In this document: in pieces, positions 1 through 8,489 of the stretch
Position numbering within the stretch: position 1 is the first letter of the stretch
Layout: the number at the start of each line of letters is the position of its first letter
Notes under the pieces: generated by a model
What the model was told of the DNA's origin: nothing
Database searches by the model: none
What the model saw: the letters and a program-made list of their open reading frames with translations, nothing else
DNA from: JBEICQ01 sp046297395
GTDB taxonomy: Bacteria; Bacteroidota; Bacteroidia; UBA4408
Assembly: GCA_046297395.1 (NCBI GenBank)
Contig: JBKCNM010000105.1
Location: 1 to 64,000 of the forward strand
Direction: 5' to 3'
DNA: 64,000 nt
Position numbers and translations under genes: made by a program

Positions 1-1024
1 CCAAACAGAAAATGAGTACAGAAAAAACCGGAGAGATAGCATCCGCATGCTTCGGATAGAGCAGGGTCATGAGGGGTTCGGAAAAAAAACAACCTGCGAT
101 GGCCGAGGTAAACGAAATAAAAAACAGAAAAGAAAAAGCAAGCTGCACCAGCTGATCAACGGCATGTTTTTGTTTTAACATCCTTGAAAACATGGGTAAG
201 AGCAATCCTGCGAAGAGATAAGCAATCATATTACCAGCATCCAGCAAACGGTAGGCACCCGCGTAGTAGGACGCCTGTTCAGCACCTTGTTTAATCATTC
301 TCTCAAGCATCACCCCATCAATACGATTGTAAAAAGTCATCAACAAGACAAGGATGGCATAAGGATAGGATTTTCTTAAAATAACCATCGAAAAACGAAG
401 ATTCCATGAGATTTTCCTGGTTTCTGCTTTCCTCATGACCAAGGCAAGCGTGATGATTACAGTAATGACATAGCTTGCTGTTTGGGCGCCGATAAAATGC
501 TCAATGGTAAAGTGATCTACAATTCCCGGGATCCACAGCATGGAGGCGCAAATCAGAATCATGAGCAAGCGGTCAGTTACAGAGATCAATGCATCCGCTT
601 TAAACAGATGCAAGCCTGATAAATTTGAACGCAGATACAGGATAAGCGAGATAAGAAACTGGTTGAGAGATAAAACCAATAGTAAAACCACATAGATACT
701 CCGGTAACCTGCGAGCAAACCTGTGAGGAGGGTAGCCGCAAGATAGACAACACCCAACATCAATTTAAGCACCATGATAAATGAAAAATGCTTCTTCAGT
801 AAAAAATGATGTTGGGCAATGTTCTTGTTGTTGAAATTGGTGATACCAAGATCGAGCAGAATATTGAGCAGGAAGGAAAAGTTATATAAGGCAAAGTACA
901 CGCCGTAGGCACCGGGCTCCAGCGTATTTTGTACGACCCTGTCGATACCAAGTATCCAAACAGGTTTGATGATAAGATTTAACAGCATAAGCCAGCCGAG
1001 GCTGGAAAGGAATTTTTTTTGCAT
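1..1024 (-). CDS. Wzx-like polysaccharide/oligosaccharide flippase, 3' end outside window
   Basis: This reading frame is open from the ATG at 1024 to the left window edge, so about 341 N-terminal residues are visible and the C-terminus is missing. The translation begins MQKKFLSSLGWLMLLNLIIK and is dominated by long hydrophobic segments separated by short basic loops, in the pattern of the polysaccharide biosynthesis/MATE-like flippases that move undecaprenyl-linked sugars across the inner membrane. A loop reading NRIDGVMLERM around residue 220 is typical of this family (a charged turn after helix 7). It lies 3 bases downstream of the preceding small gene, so the two are probably co-transcribed. 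The precise substrate cannot be inferred. Confidence 0.85.
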   Translation of the reverse strand, partial: MQKKFLSSLGWLMLLNLIIKPVWILGIDRVVQNTLEPGAYGVYFALYNFSFLLNILLDLGITNFNNKNIAQHHFLLKKHFSFIMVLKLMLGVVYLAATLLTGLLAGYRSIYVVLLLVLSLNQFLISLILYLRSNLSGLHLFKADALISVTDRLLMILICASMLWIPGIVDHFTIEHFIGAQTASYVITVIITLALVMRKAETRKISWNLRFSMVILRKSYPYAILVLLMTFYNRIDGVMLERMIKQGAEQASYYAGAYRLLDAGNMIAYLFAGLLLPMFSRMLKQKHAVDQLVQLAFSFLFFISFTSAIAGCFFSEPLMTLLYPKHADAISPVFSVLIFCL

Positions 1025-1027
1025 GAA

Positions 1028-1438
1028 TCAGGATTTGATCAGCACTCCTTTTGTATGCATCAATGGGATAGTGGTAAAATTTTCTTCAGTTATACTGCCG
1101 GGCAGAAAGATGAATTTTTTATCATACATATTACCATCCTGAAAATAACTCAGCCAGTATTCGTTGCTGAGCATAAATACATCCTCAACAATTGGCTCTA
1201 TCTTCACAAATGATCGTCCCGGAAGGGTTTCCAAAAAGTGCCGCAGAGTAGATGACTTTCTATCAAATTCATCAATTTTACCATATCCTGTTGAGGTAAT
1301 GAGTATACCCGTAATGGGCTGCTCCTGCATATTTATTAAATATACAAACCAACCGGATTCTCCATGTTCATCTTTTTCCTTTTTGACAATGGCGAAGGCA
1401 ACATCCTCAACCTTTAGTTCCGGAATATCCTTGAGCAT
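1028..1438 (-). CDS. conserved-looking hypothetical protein, 136 aa
   Basis: I do not recognise a named family. The 136-residue product is soluble, without signal peptide or membrane segment, mixed alpha/beta in composition, with features such as GWFVYLIN, STGYGKID and SNEYWLSYF that look like a folded domain rather than random translation. It is preceded by a good Bacteroidota -7 element and ends 3 bases before the flippase start, so it is the first gene of a two-gene unit with that flippase. A link to surface polysaccharide synthesis is therefore only contextual. The overlapping plus-strand frames are shadows. Confidence 0.75.
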   Translation of the reverse strand: MLKDIPELKVEDVAFAIVKKEKDEHGESGWFVYLINMQEQPITGILITSTGYGKIDEFDRKSSTLRHFLETLPGRSFVKIEPIVEDVFMLSNEYWLSYFQDGNMYDKKFIFLPGSITEENFTTIPLMHTKGVLIKS

Positions 1439-1449
1439 ACTTTTTTTTG

Positions 1450-1457
1450 CAAATGTA
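1450..1457 (-). promoter_or_regulatory. predicted -7 promoter element (TACATTTG)
   Basis: On the minus strand the 8-mer TACATTTG matches the Bacteroidota -7 consensus TAnnTTTG exactly. It sits 11 bases before the ATG of the 136-aa hypothetical gene. No clear TTTG -33 element was found at the usual distance. Confidence 0.5.
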
Positions 1458-1470
1458 TAAATAAGAAATC

Positions 1471-2289
1471 TCAGCTATCTAGGATTCCCATGCGACCATT
1501 CTGGAAATCTTCAATCGCCTGATGAATCTCGTGGAAGGTATTCATCACAAACGGACCATAACTTGCCATGGGCTCATTAATGGGCAATCCACCAAGGAAT
1601 ACAATAGCAGCATCTTCATTGGCATGTAAAACAGGATGTTCTTGTGCTGAAAATACCATCATTTGTTTTGCGCTGCATATTTGCCCCTGTGATGAAACAC
1701 TTCCTTTGAGTACATAAACAAGGTATTCGAATCCTTCTTTTTTCTCTGTTGAAAAATCTTTCCCCGCCTGCAATGAACCAAACATAATAAGCAGGGGCGA
1801 ATGCGTTTTGGCAGGCCCTGATTGTTCATTCACTGCACCGGCCACCAGTTTCAATCCTCCAACCTCTGGAAACTCAGGAGCCGAATAACTGGCATAGGTG
1901 GGTGAGTCCATTTTATTTGCCGCCGGCACATTGATCCAAAGTTGAATCAGTTCTATGAGACCCCCTTTACGAGAAAATTCTTCGGATGGTCCTTCACTAT
2001 GAACCACACCACTGCCGGCATCTAGCCACTGGGCACCGCCGGGCCCTACTACACCCTCGTTACCGGCTGAATCTTTGTGTAAAATTTCTCCCTGAAAAAT
2101 AAGACTTACTGGCGAAAATCCCCGGTGCGGATGGGGTGAAATACGATGTGCTGACTGCGGTGGGAGCTCACTCATCCCATGGTGCAGCAAAACAAACGGG
2201 CCAACATGGTCCAGTGAGGAAGAAGGCAATGGTTGCATCACATGAAAAGGACCTACCTTGGTAGGTGATGATGGTGAAACAACCGGCAT
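1471..2289 (-). CDS. pirin family protein (cupin; possible quercetinase-like enzyme)
   Basis: The 272-residue product is a bicupin of the pirin family. The N-terminal cupin carries the metal-binding signature HPHRGF at residues 53-58 and VVHSE at 95-99, giving the His-His-His-Glu ligand set (H53, H55, H97, E99) that holds iron in pirins. The glycine-rich GPGGAQW precedes the second histidine as in the family. The length is usual for bacterial pirins, which include quercetin 2,3-dioxygenases and redox-sensing regulators; which activity applies here cannot be told. No signal peptide is present, so it is cytoplasmic. It is flanked by genes in the same direction but separated from both by more than 30 bases. 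Confidence 0.93.
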   Translation of the reverse strand: MPVVSPSSPTKVGPFHVMQPLPSSSLDHVGPFVLLHHGMSELPPQSAHRISPHPHRGFSPVSLIFQGEILHKDSAGNEGVVGPGGAQWLDAGSGVVHSEGPSEEFSRKGGLIELIQLWINVPAANKMDSPTYASYSAPEFPEVGGLKLVAGAVNEQSGPAKTHSPLLIMFGSLQAGKDFSTEKKEGFEYLVYVLKGSVSSQGQICSAKQMMVFSAQEHPVLHANEDAAIVFLGGLPINEPMASYGPFVMNTFHEIHQAIEDFQNGRMGILDS

Positions 2290-2327
2290 CTTTGAATCTT
2301 TCTTGAAGGAGATTCAATCTCCCGAAT

Positions 2328-3200
2328 TTACTTCTTAACCTTAATTACTAAAAATTTGGATGAGCTCCAGAAATTTTTAGCATTTGAGATGCTTAGCTGG
2401 TTGATGGTTTTCTTATCTCCATCGAGAGAATAAGCACCTTCTGGATGGTTGGTAAGCACCTCGGCTTTTAAGGCCTGCAAAGGGATAGAGGATGTATTGG
2501 TGATATCAACCTTGGTGAAATTATCACGCTTGAAGTTGCTTTTTACAGTGGTGGATTTACCAATTCCAATAAAGCCTCCCGTTTTCTGAATGATCCCTTT
2601 TTCCTTGAGCTCCTGCTCGGTACCTACAATATAATAAGCAGTATTAAGTTCTGCTAAACGGGCTGCACTCTCATCTTCCTTGTTTTTGAGGTTTGCGGTA
2701 ACCGCATCAAGATCCATCTTGAGTTTTTCGAGCTGGGTTTTAAGTTCGGCAATCTCCTTGTCTTTGGCATCCAGCTGCTGGGTAAGTCTGTCAATCGTTC
2801 TTTGCATCTCGGCCATGAGGGTATCTGCCTTGATTTTATCTTTTGCCGCCATGGCTAGTCTTCCCCTGAGCGCATCCATGCTTCCGCGACTTTTTGCCAT
2901 CAATTCATATATCGCGCGGATATCAGCTTTTATTTCTTCTTTCTTATTGGCAACATCCTGACTACGGCTGGCATTGACAATCAACTTTTCTTTTTGCTTG
3001 ATGGAATCCAGGTTGTCTTGAATTTCATTGAATGAACTCATGAACATGCGCACAGTGGAATCTTTTTGAGACAATTGATTGGCGAGGTCACTGTTTACTT
3101 TGGCAAGGCTGTCGGCGAGGGGATTTTTTTCTTTCTCTTTGGGGTTGGTGCAACCAATAAAAACAACAAGTGGTGCCAGGAGAATCAATAGGTATTTCAT
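2328..3200 (-). CDS. coiled-coil lipoprotein (resembles Cbp1-like Bacteroidota proteins)
   Basis: The start at 3200 is chosen because it gives a clean lipoprotein signal peptide: MKYLLILLAPLVVFIGC with the lipobox FIGC and the lipidated Cys at residue 17; an ATG 27 codons upstream lies before the promoter. After the Cys comes a charged linker, then a long heptad-rich coiled coil (about residues 35-190), then a compact C-terminal domain containing YYIVGTEQELKEKGII and GGFIGIGKS. From memory, that C-terminal pattern occurs in Bacteroidota proteins annotated as Cbp1-family collagen-binding adhesins, but the functional label is not reliable. It is expected to be anchored in the outer membrane or periplasm. 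It is transcribed divergently from the PhoD-like gene. Confidence 0.85.
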   Translation of the reverse strand: MKYLLILLAPLVVFIGCTNPKEKEKNPLADSLAKVNSDLANQLSQKDSTVRMFMSSFNEIQDNLDSIKQKEKLIVNASRSQDVANKKEEIKADIRAIYELMAKSRGSMDALRGRLAMAAKDKIKADTLMAEMQRTIDRLTQQLDAKDKEIAELKTQLEKLKMDLDAVTANLKNKEDESAARLAELNTAYYIVGTEQELKEKGIIQKTGGFIGIGKSTTVKSNFKRDNFTKVDITNTSSIPLQALKAEVLTNHPEGAYSLDGDKKTINQLSISNAKNFWSSSKFLVIKVKK

Positions 3201-3205
3201 ATAGT

Positions 3206-3238
3206 TTTGATTTTGGAATCCAAATGTATATACATTTA
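3206..3238. promoter_or_regulatory. overlapping divergent promoter with 16-bp palindrome
   Basis: The 52-bp gap between two divergent genes holds a perfect palindrome, AAATGTATATACATTT, at 3222-3237. Read leftwards it supplies TACATTTG (3228 to 3221), an exact -7 match, 20 bases before the lipoprotein ATG. Read rightwards it supplies TACATTTA (3231-3238, 7 of 8 matches), with a TTTG at 3206-3209 spaced 21 bases, for the PhoD-like gene. The two elements are back to back with 2 bp between them. Confidence 0.5.
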
Positions 3239-3252
3239 AGCAAAAATTACGC

Positions 3253-4632
3253 ATGTTGATGAAATTTACCCTTTCCGGCATCTTCAGCCTGCTTCTTGCT
3301 GCTTCCCTGATTTGTTCTTTTACAACATCTCCGGCGAGCAGTGTTACTGCGGGTCCGATGCTAGGTTACGCCGAACATCGCGAGGCACAAATATGGCTCG
3401 AACTCAGTGCAGATACCCGAGTAGCTGAAGTCATCTATTTCCCCCTGTCCGACAAAAAAAATAAAAAAAAGAGGCTCTTGAACATCACCGGTAACAATTC
3501 TCCTGTACCTGTAAAATTTACGCTACCGCTTCTTGAGATGAACACAATTTACGGTTATGTCATCATCCTGGATGGAATCATTCAGGAGTTTCCCTTTCCT
3601 TGTGAATTCAAAACCAAAATGCTCTGGGAGCACCGCTCTGCACCGCCTGATTTTAGTTTTCTTTTTGGTTCATGTTTGTACCTGAACGACAGCGTGTATG
3701 ACCGACCCGGAATGCCTTATGGTAAGTCCACAGAGATTTTAAAATCCATGTATCAAACAAGCTCGGATTTTATCATTTGGGGGGGAGATAATGTTTATTT
3801 GAGAGAGGCAGATTATTCTTCCGTTTCCGGCATGCGTTATCGCTACAGTAAAAATTTTTCTCATCCCCTGCTTGGCCCCCTGCGGGCATCAAGATGCAAC
3901 TTTGCCATATGGGACGATCACGATTTCGGCCCCAACGACAGCGGCAAGGAATTCAGGCTGCGGGATTCATCCTTGCAAATCTTCAGGGAATATTGGTGTG
4001 CATCCGCATTTGGGGGTCCAAAAGGCGGCATATACCAATCATTTAAATGGGCAGATGCCGAGTTTTTTCTCCTTGACGACCGCTACTTCCGCACGCCTCC
4101 GGAAGCAAAATCTGCCGGTGAAAAGAAAGGGGAGTTCCTCGGAGATGAACAATTGGAATGGCTGGAAAACAGCCTGACAAATTCGGATGCCTCACTAAAA
4201 TTTATCGTTTGTGGAAGCCAGGTTTTAAATCCCCTCAACAACAAAGAGTGCATGAGAAATTATCAATATGAATACAATAGGCTGATGAAACATATTGCTG
4301 CATCCCAATCAGAAGGAATCATTTTTCTTAGCGGTGACCGCCATTTTTCCGAAATTCTCAAAGACACAAGTATTGCCGCTTATCCGGTCTATGACATCAC
4401 TTGTTCGCCCATCACTTCGGGGGTGTTTCATCCCGAAAAAACCAAGGAAGGAAACAATCCTATGAGGATTGCCGGTTCTCTTTATGCTTCGCAAAACTTC
4501 GCACTGATAAGTGTTACCGGTTCAGGAAAAGAGAGAATTCTTAAAATCGAATGGAAAAATATTTCGGGCGAAAGCGTGTATTCTCATGAAATTCCACTCA
4601 CTTCACTGAGGATTTCTCAATCAAGGAAATGA
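3253..4632 (+). CDS. PhoD-like alkaline phosphatase/phosphodiesterase family protein, exported
   Basis: The product has an N-terminal signal peptide (about residues 1-28; a second ATG at 3259 is equally possible), a beta-rich N-terminal domain (about 33-125) and a metallophosphatase domain. Motifs of the PhoD family appear in order: FGSC (138-141), GGDN (177-180), WDDHDFGPNDS (220-230) and SGDRHFSE (360-367), which supply the Fe/Ca metal ligands. The family hydrolyses phosphate mono- and diesters outside the cytoplasm. The 3' end overlaps the convergent glutathione peroxidase gene by 35 bases. No other phosphate-scavenging gene is adjacent; the PiT transporter cluster lies 24 kb away. Confidence 0.9.
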   Translation: MLMKFTLSGIFSLLLAASLICSFTTSPASSVTAGPMLGYAEHREAQIWLELSADTRVAEVIYFPLSDKKNKKKRLLNITGNNSPVPVKFTLPLLEMNTIYGYVIILDGIIQEFPFPCEFKTKMLWEHRSAPPDFSFLFGSCLYLNDSVYDRPGMPYGKSTEILKSMYQTSSDFIIWGGDNVYLREADYSSVSGMRYRYSKNFSHPLLGPLRASRCNFAIWDDHDFGPNDSGKEFRLRDSSLQIFREYWCASAFGGPKGGIYQSFKWADAEFFLLDDRYFRTPPEAKSAGEKKGEFLGDEQLEWLENSLTNSDASLKFIVCGSQVLNPLNNKECMRNYQYEYNRLMKHIAASQSEGIIFLSGDRHFSEILKDTSIAAYPVYDITCSPITSGVFHPEKTKEGNNPMRIAGSLYASQNFALISVTGSGKERILKIEWKNISGESVYSHEIPLTSLRISQSRK

Positions 4633-5152
4633 TGTCATTGGAAAAGGGAGGAGTATCAGGCGAAAACCAGCCCAACAAAGTACCCTGCTCATCTACCAAG
4701 TATTTGAAAAAGTTCCAGCTGGGCTTTTTATCGTTCCAGCCATTTCTTTTGGGACTGCTCAGCCAATGATAAAGGTTGTGCTGATTTTTTCCTTTCACAG
4801 AAATTTTAGAGGCCATTAAAAAATTTACACCATAGTTTTTACTGCAGGATTGTGCAACTGAAGCATTTGAAAATGGCTCCTGAAACATGAACTGATTGCA
4901 TGGAAAACCAATGATTACAAGAGATTCCTTGTATTTGTCCTGAAGCTTCACCAAATCGGGGTACTGTTTTGCAAAACCACAAAGAGATGCCACATTTACG
5001 ATAAGGATTTTCTTTCCTGCAAACTCACGCATGGCATGGGTTTTCCCGTAAATGTCGGTAAACTCAATATCATAGAATTGGGTATTCCTTTCTTCTGTCT
5101 TCCCGAAAATCTGGAGAGGAAAAAAGGAAATAAGCAGGGTAACAAGTTTCAT
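4598..5152 (-). CDS. glutathione peroxidase family (thiol peroxidase, Cys type), exported
   Basis: The 184-residue product is a GPx-fold peroxidase. The peroxidatic site NVASLCGF has Cys58 where animal enzymes have selenocysteine; FPCNQF (83-88) and SWNFFKYLVD (from 145) supply the conserved Gln and Trp-Asn of the catalytic centre. Cys103 could act as resolving cysteine, as in thioredoxin-dependent bacterial members. The first 17 residues look like a signal peptide, which suggests a periplasmic location. The gene starts 30 bases after the kdsD stop in the same direction, so it is probably the second gene of that operon. Confidence 0.93.
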   Translation of the reverse strand: MKLVTLLISFFPLQIFGKTEERNTQFYDIEFTDIYGKTHAMREFAGKKILIVNVASLCGFAKQYPDLVKLQDKYKESLVIIGFPCNQFMFQEPFSNASVAQSCSKNYGVNFLMASKISVKGKNQHNLYHWLSSPKRNGWNDKKPSWNFFKYLVDEQGTLLGWFSPDTPPFSNDIISLIEKSSVK

Positions 5153-5182
5153 GGGAGTATAACAGGCCCATCAGAAAAAAGT

Positions 5183-6154
5183 TCAGGATAGGCCTTCCCG
5201 AAGGATTTCCTGCAAGTGTAGGATGCCTTTGTACATGCCATTCTCGGTGATGATTAACTGATTAATCTGATAATGTTTCATCACTTGCAAGGCTTCGGCA
5301 GCCAATACGGCGGCATCAATTGTTTTGGGTATAGGGTTCATGATATCAGATGCCCTTATTTCCTTTAAATCACTTGTTTTTTCGAGCATGCGTCGGATAT
5401 CACCATCAGTGATTATGCCCACCACATTTCCATTTTTTACCACGGCAGTGGCTCCTGTTCTGCTTCCGGTAATTTGCTGAATGATGGGCGCTACGCCCTG
5501 TTCCGGACTCACTACAGGTGCTGTATGCGGAAGAAGCAGTTCGCCTGCCGTGAGGTACAATTGTTTTCCCAATGTGCCGCCGGGGTGGTAGCGCGCAAAA
5601 TCATTTGCACTGAAATTTCTGGCATTGAGCAGACAGATGGCGAGAGCATCCCCAATTACAAGTTGGACCGTGGTACTGGATGTTGGCGCCAAATCATGCG
5701 GACAGGCTTCTGTACTTACATGCGCAGCGATTATTATGTCTGCGTGTGAGGCAAGATAGGAGGAGAGATTCCCAACAATGGCAATCAGCGGAACACCCGC
5801 TTGCTTGAGCAGGGGTAAAAGGGCACGGATTTCAGGTGTGTTTCCACTTTTTGAAAGACAAATGACCACATCCCCTTTTTGAATCATTCCCAGGTCGCCA
5901 TGGATGGCATCTGCGGCATGCATAAAAACTGCCGGAGTACCTGTGGAATTAAAAGTGGCAACAATTTTTTGCCCGATAATGGCACTTTTACCTATGCCGC
6001 TTACAACCACTCTTCCTCTGGCATCCAAGATTGTCTCCACTGCAAGAGCAAAGCCCTCTCCTATCTGGGAAATCAAACCTTGTAGGGCTTCTGTTTCAAT
6101 TTGAATGGTCTTTACGGCTTGATCAATAATGTGTGGATGAGAGGCAGTTTGCAT
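5183..6154 (-). CDS. kdsD: arabinose-5-phosphate isomerase, KpsF/GutQ family
   Basis: This 323-residue enzyme converts ribulose 5-phosphate to arabinose 5-phosphate, the first step toward Kdo for the LPS core. The N-terminal SIS sugar-isomerase domain (about 35-180) shows SGIGKSA (52-58) and SKSGNTPE (101-108), the phosphosugar-binding loop. Two CBS domains follow (about 205-323), giving the usual SIS-CBS-CBS architecture and family length. It is divergent from recQ with only 4 bases between the nominal starts, a neighbourhood I recall as common in Bacteroidota. The gpx gene follows it. Confidence 0.95.
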   Translation of the reverse strand: MQTASHPHIIDQAVKTIQIETEALQGLISQIGEGFALAVETILDARGRVVVSGIGKSAIIGQKIVATFNSTGTPAVFMHAADAIHGDLGMIQKGDVVICLSKSGNTPEIRALLPLLKQAGVPLIAIVGNLSSYLASHADIIIAAHVSTEACPHDLAPTSSTTVQLVIGDALAICLLNARNFSANDFARYHPGGTLGKQLYLTAGELLLPHTAPVVSPEQGVAPIIQQITGSRTGATAVVKNGNVVGIITDGDIRRMLEKTSDLKEIRASDIMNPIPKTIDAAVLAAEALQVMKHYQINQLIITENGMYKGILHLQEILREGLS

Positions 6155-6158
6155 TTTT

Positions 6159-8489
6159 TTGAAAATTATTGGGGTGAGTACAACACCAAGCGAACTTTTT
6201 TGTTATATCTTTACTACCAAAGTTGAAACAATAAGATTCAACCTGATTTACGCAGCAATATTAAACAAACAAACGCGATTAGCATTGGACACATTAACAG
6301 GACAAGAAATAAGCTTACAGGAAAGTTTACACAAGTACTTTGGATTTGACAGTTTTAAAGGAGACCAGGAAGCCATCATCAATAGTTTGCTTGATGGTCA
6401 CGATACATTTGTAATCATGCCTACCGGAGGAGGTAAGTCGATGTGCTACCAGCTTCCGGCATTGATATCAGAAGGAACTGCCATTATTATCTCACCCCTT
6501 ATTGCACTCATGAAAAACCAGGTTGACTCCATCCGCAATTATGGATCGGAGGACAATGTGGCTCATTTTCTTAATAGTTCACTCTCCAAGTCGGAAATCA
6601 TCAAGGTAAAAAAGGATGTTTCTCAGGGAAAGACCAAGTTGCTTTATGTAGCACCTGAATCTCTTACCAAGGAAGAGAACATTAATTTTCTGAAGGACAT
6701 ACGCATCTCTTTCTTTGCCATCGATGAGGCTCATTGTATTTCTGAGTGGGGACACGACTTCCGTCCTGAATACCGTCGCTTACGATCCATTATCGAAGCC
6801 ATAGGCACCGTTCCCATCATTGCACTCACTGCAACAGCCACCCCAAAGGTTCAGCAGGACATACAAAAGAATCTGGGCATGCAGAACGCCAATGTTTTCA
6901 AATCCTCATTCAACAGGTCGAACCTGTATTACGAGGTGCGGCCAAAGCAACAGGTCATCAGGGAAATTATCAAATATGTAAAGCAACACCCCGGAAAATC
7001 AGGTATTATCTATTGCCTCAGCCGAAAGAAAGTTGAGGAGATTGCCGAAACGCTGCAGGTGAATGGTATCAAAGCCCTTCCCTATCACGCTGGCCTGGAT
7101 GCTGCCCAAAGGGCCAGTCATCAGGACAAATTCCTTATGGAGGAAGTGGATATCATCGTTGCTACCATTGCATTTGGCATGGGCATTGACAAACCGGATG
7201 TGCGTTATGTCATCCATCATGATATTCCCAAATCACTCGAAGGATATTACCAGGAAACCGGGCGCGCAGGCCGTGACGGGGGAGAAGGGAATTGCGTAGC
7301 TTTTTACAGCTATGATGACATAGTGAAGTTGGAAAAATTCATGAAGGGAAAACCGGTATCTGAACAGGAAATTGGCAAGCAGCTTCTTGTTGAAACTACC
7401 AATTATGCAGAATCATCGGTATGCAGGCGAAAATTGCTCCTGCATTATTTTGGTGAATCATTTGATGCAGCATCCTGCAACAACATGTGCGACAATTGCC
7501 GCCATCCGAGGAAAAAATTTGAAGCCGAAGACGACCTGTTTACAGTGCTTGAAACCGTTGAGGCAGTAAAAGAAAAATTCAAGGCAAAACATATATCCAC
7601 AGTCATTGTGGGTATCTCCAACTCCAACACAAAGTCCTACAAACATGAGGCTCTTGAAGTATTTGGAAAGGGGGCCGACAAGGATGAGAAATTCTGGAAT
7701 TCGGTTATCCGTCAAGCCATTGTCAATGATTTCCTTAGCAAGGATATTGAAAACTATGGTCTCCTGAAACTCAGCAACAAGGGGCGCGCCTTCCTGAAGG
7801 CTCCTCATCCCATTCAGTTCACCGAGGACATTGATTATGAAACTTCCGCTGAAGATGATGAGGTTGCTGTTGCCGGAGGCAAAGGTGGCGGCGCGCTGGA
7901 TGATACCTTGTTTAATATGCTCAAGGATTTGCGCAAAAAAATAGCAAAAGCAAAGGGGCTTCCTCCTTTTGTTATTTTCCAGGATCCCTCACTCGAAGAT
8001 ATGTCCATCAGCTATCCTGTGAATCTTGAAGAATTGAAAAATATCTCCGGTGTGGGCAGTGGAAAAGCACAGCGTTTCGGACAAGAATTTGTAGACCTGA
8101 TTGCACGCTATGTGAAGGAAAACGACATCGAACGCCCCATGGATATGGTGGTGAAATCGGTGGTTAACAAATCGCTCAAGAAGGTTTATATTATTCAAAG
8201 CATAGACAGAAAAATGGATCTGGAAGACATTGCTTCCGCCAAAGGGATGACTTTTGATGAATTGCTTACAGAGTTAGAAAACATTATTGCATCGGGTACC
8301 CGACTGAACCTCAGTTACTACATTGATGAAGCTATTGATGAAGAAAAACAGGAAGAAGTATTCGATTACTTCAAAACCGCTGAAACGGACTCTATAGCAG
8401 AGGCCTTCAAAGAATTGGGAGAAGACGACTACACCGAGGAAGAGATTCGCCTGATGCGCATCAGGTTTATCTCCGAGATGGGTAATTAA
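6159..8489 (+). CDS. recQ: ATP-dependent DNA helicase RecQ
   Basis: This is a full RecQ helicase of 776 codons in the longest frame. Visible parts: Walker A PTGGGKS (88-94), DEAH box (189-192), TATATP motif, the arginine-finger region QETGRAGRDG, a four-Cys zinc site starting at VCRRKLL and ending CDNC, an RQC winged-helix region, an HRDC domain (about 588-660) with SGVGSGKAQRFG, and an acidic C-terminal extension often seen in Bacteroidota RecQ. It unwinds DNA 3'-5' in recombination repair. The start is uncertain: the first 42 residues look non-homologous and contain a promoter-like element; the next standard start in frame is a TTG at 6285, which gives an N-terminus (LDTLTGQEISLQESLHKYFG) closer to the family. 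Confidence 0.95.
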   Translation: MKIIGVSTTPSELFCYIFTTKVETIRFNLIYAAILNKQTRLALDTLTGQEISLQESLHKYFGFDSFKGDQEAIINSLLDGHDTFVIMPTGGGKSMCYQLPALISEGTAIIISPLIALMKNQVDSIRNYGSEDNVAHFLNSSLSKSEIIKVKKDVSQGKTKLLYVAPESLTKEENINFLKDIRISFFAIDEAHCISEWGHDFRPEYRRLRSIIEAIGTVPIIALTATATPKVQQDIQKNLGMQNANVFKSSFNRSNLYYEVRPKQQVIREIIKYVKQHPGKSGIIYCLSRKKVEEIAETLQVNGIKALPYHAGLDAAQRASHQDKFLMEEVDIIVATIAFGMGIDKPDVRYVIHHDIPKSLEGYYQETGRAGRDGGEGNCVAFYSYDDIVKLEKFMKGKPVSEQEIGKQLLVETTNYAESSVCRRKLLLHYFGESFDAASCNNMCDNCRHPRKKFEAEDDLFTVLETVEAVKEKFKAKHISTVIVGISNSNTKSYKHEALEVFGKGADKDEKFWNSVIRQAIVNDFLSKDIENYGLLKLSNKGRAFLKAPHPIQFTEDIDYETSAEDDEVAVAGGKGGGALDDTLFNMLKDLRKKIAKAKGLPPFVIFQDPSLEDMSISYPVNLEELKNISGVGSGKAQRFGQEFVDLIARYVKENDIERPMDMVVKSVVNKSLKKVYIIQSIDRKMDLEDIASAKGMTFDELLTELENIIASGTRLNLSYYIDEAIDEEKQEEVFDYFKTAETDSIAEAFKELGEDDYTEEEIRLMRIRFISEMGN
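6206..6213 (+). promoter_or_regulatory. predicted -7 element for recQ (TATCTTTA)
   Basis: TATCTTTA matches TAnnTTTG in 7 of 8 positions. It lies inside the first 20 codons of the longest recQ reading frame, so if it is used the ATG at 6159 cannot be the start of the main transcript. Confidence 0.35.

Noticed and set aside
2308..2322. 15-bp inverted repeat GGAGATT-C-AATCTCC between pirin and lipoprotein genes
   Set aside because: Only a 1-base centre and no T-run on either side; not a terminator, and no basis to call an operator.
4979..4981. Possible selenocysteine (TGA) at the glutathione peroxidase active site
   Set aside because: The codon at residue 58 is an ordinary Cys codon; no in-frame TGA is present.
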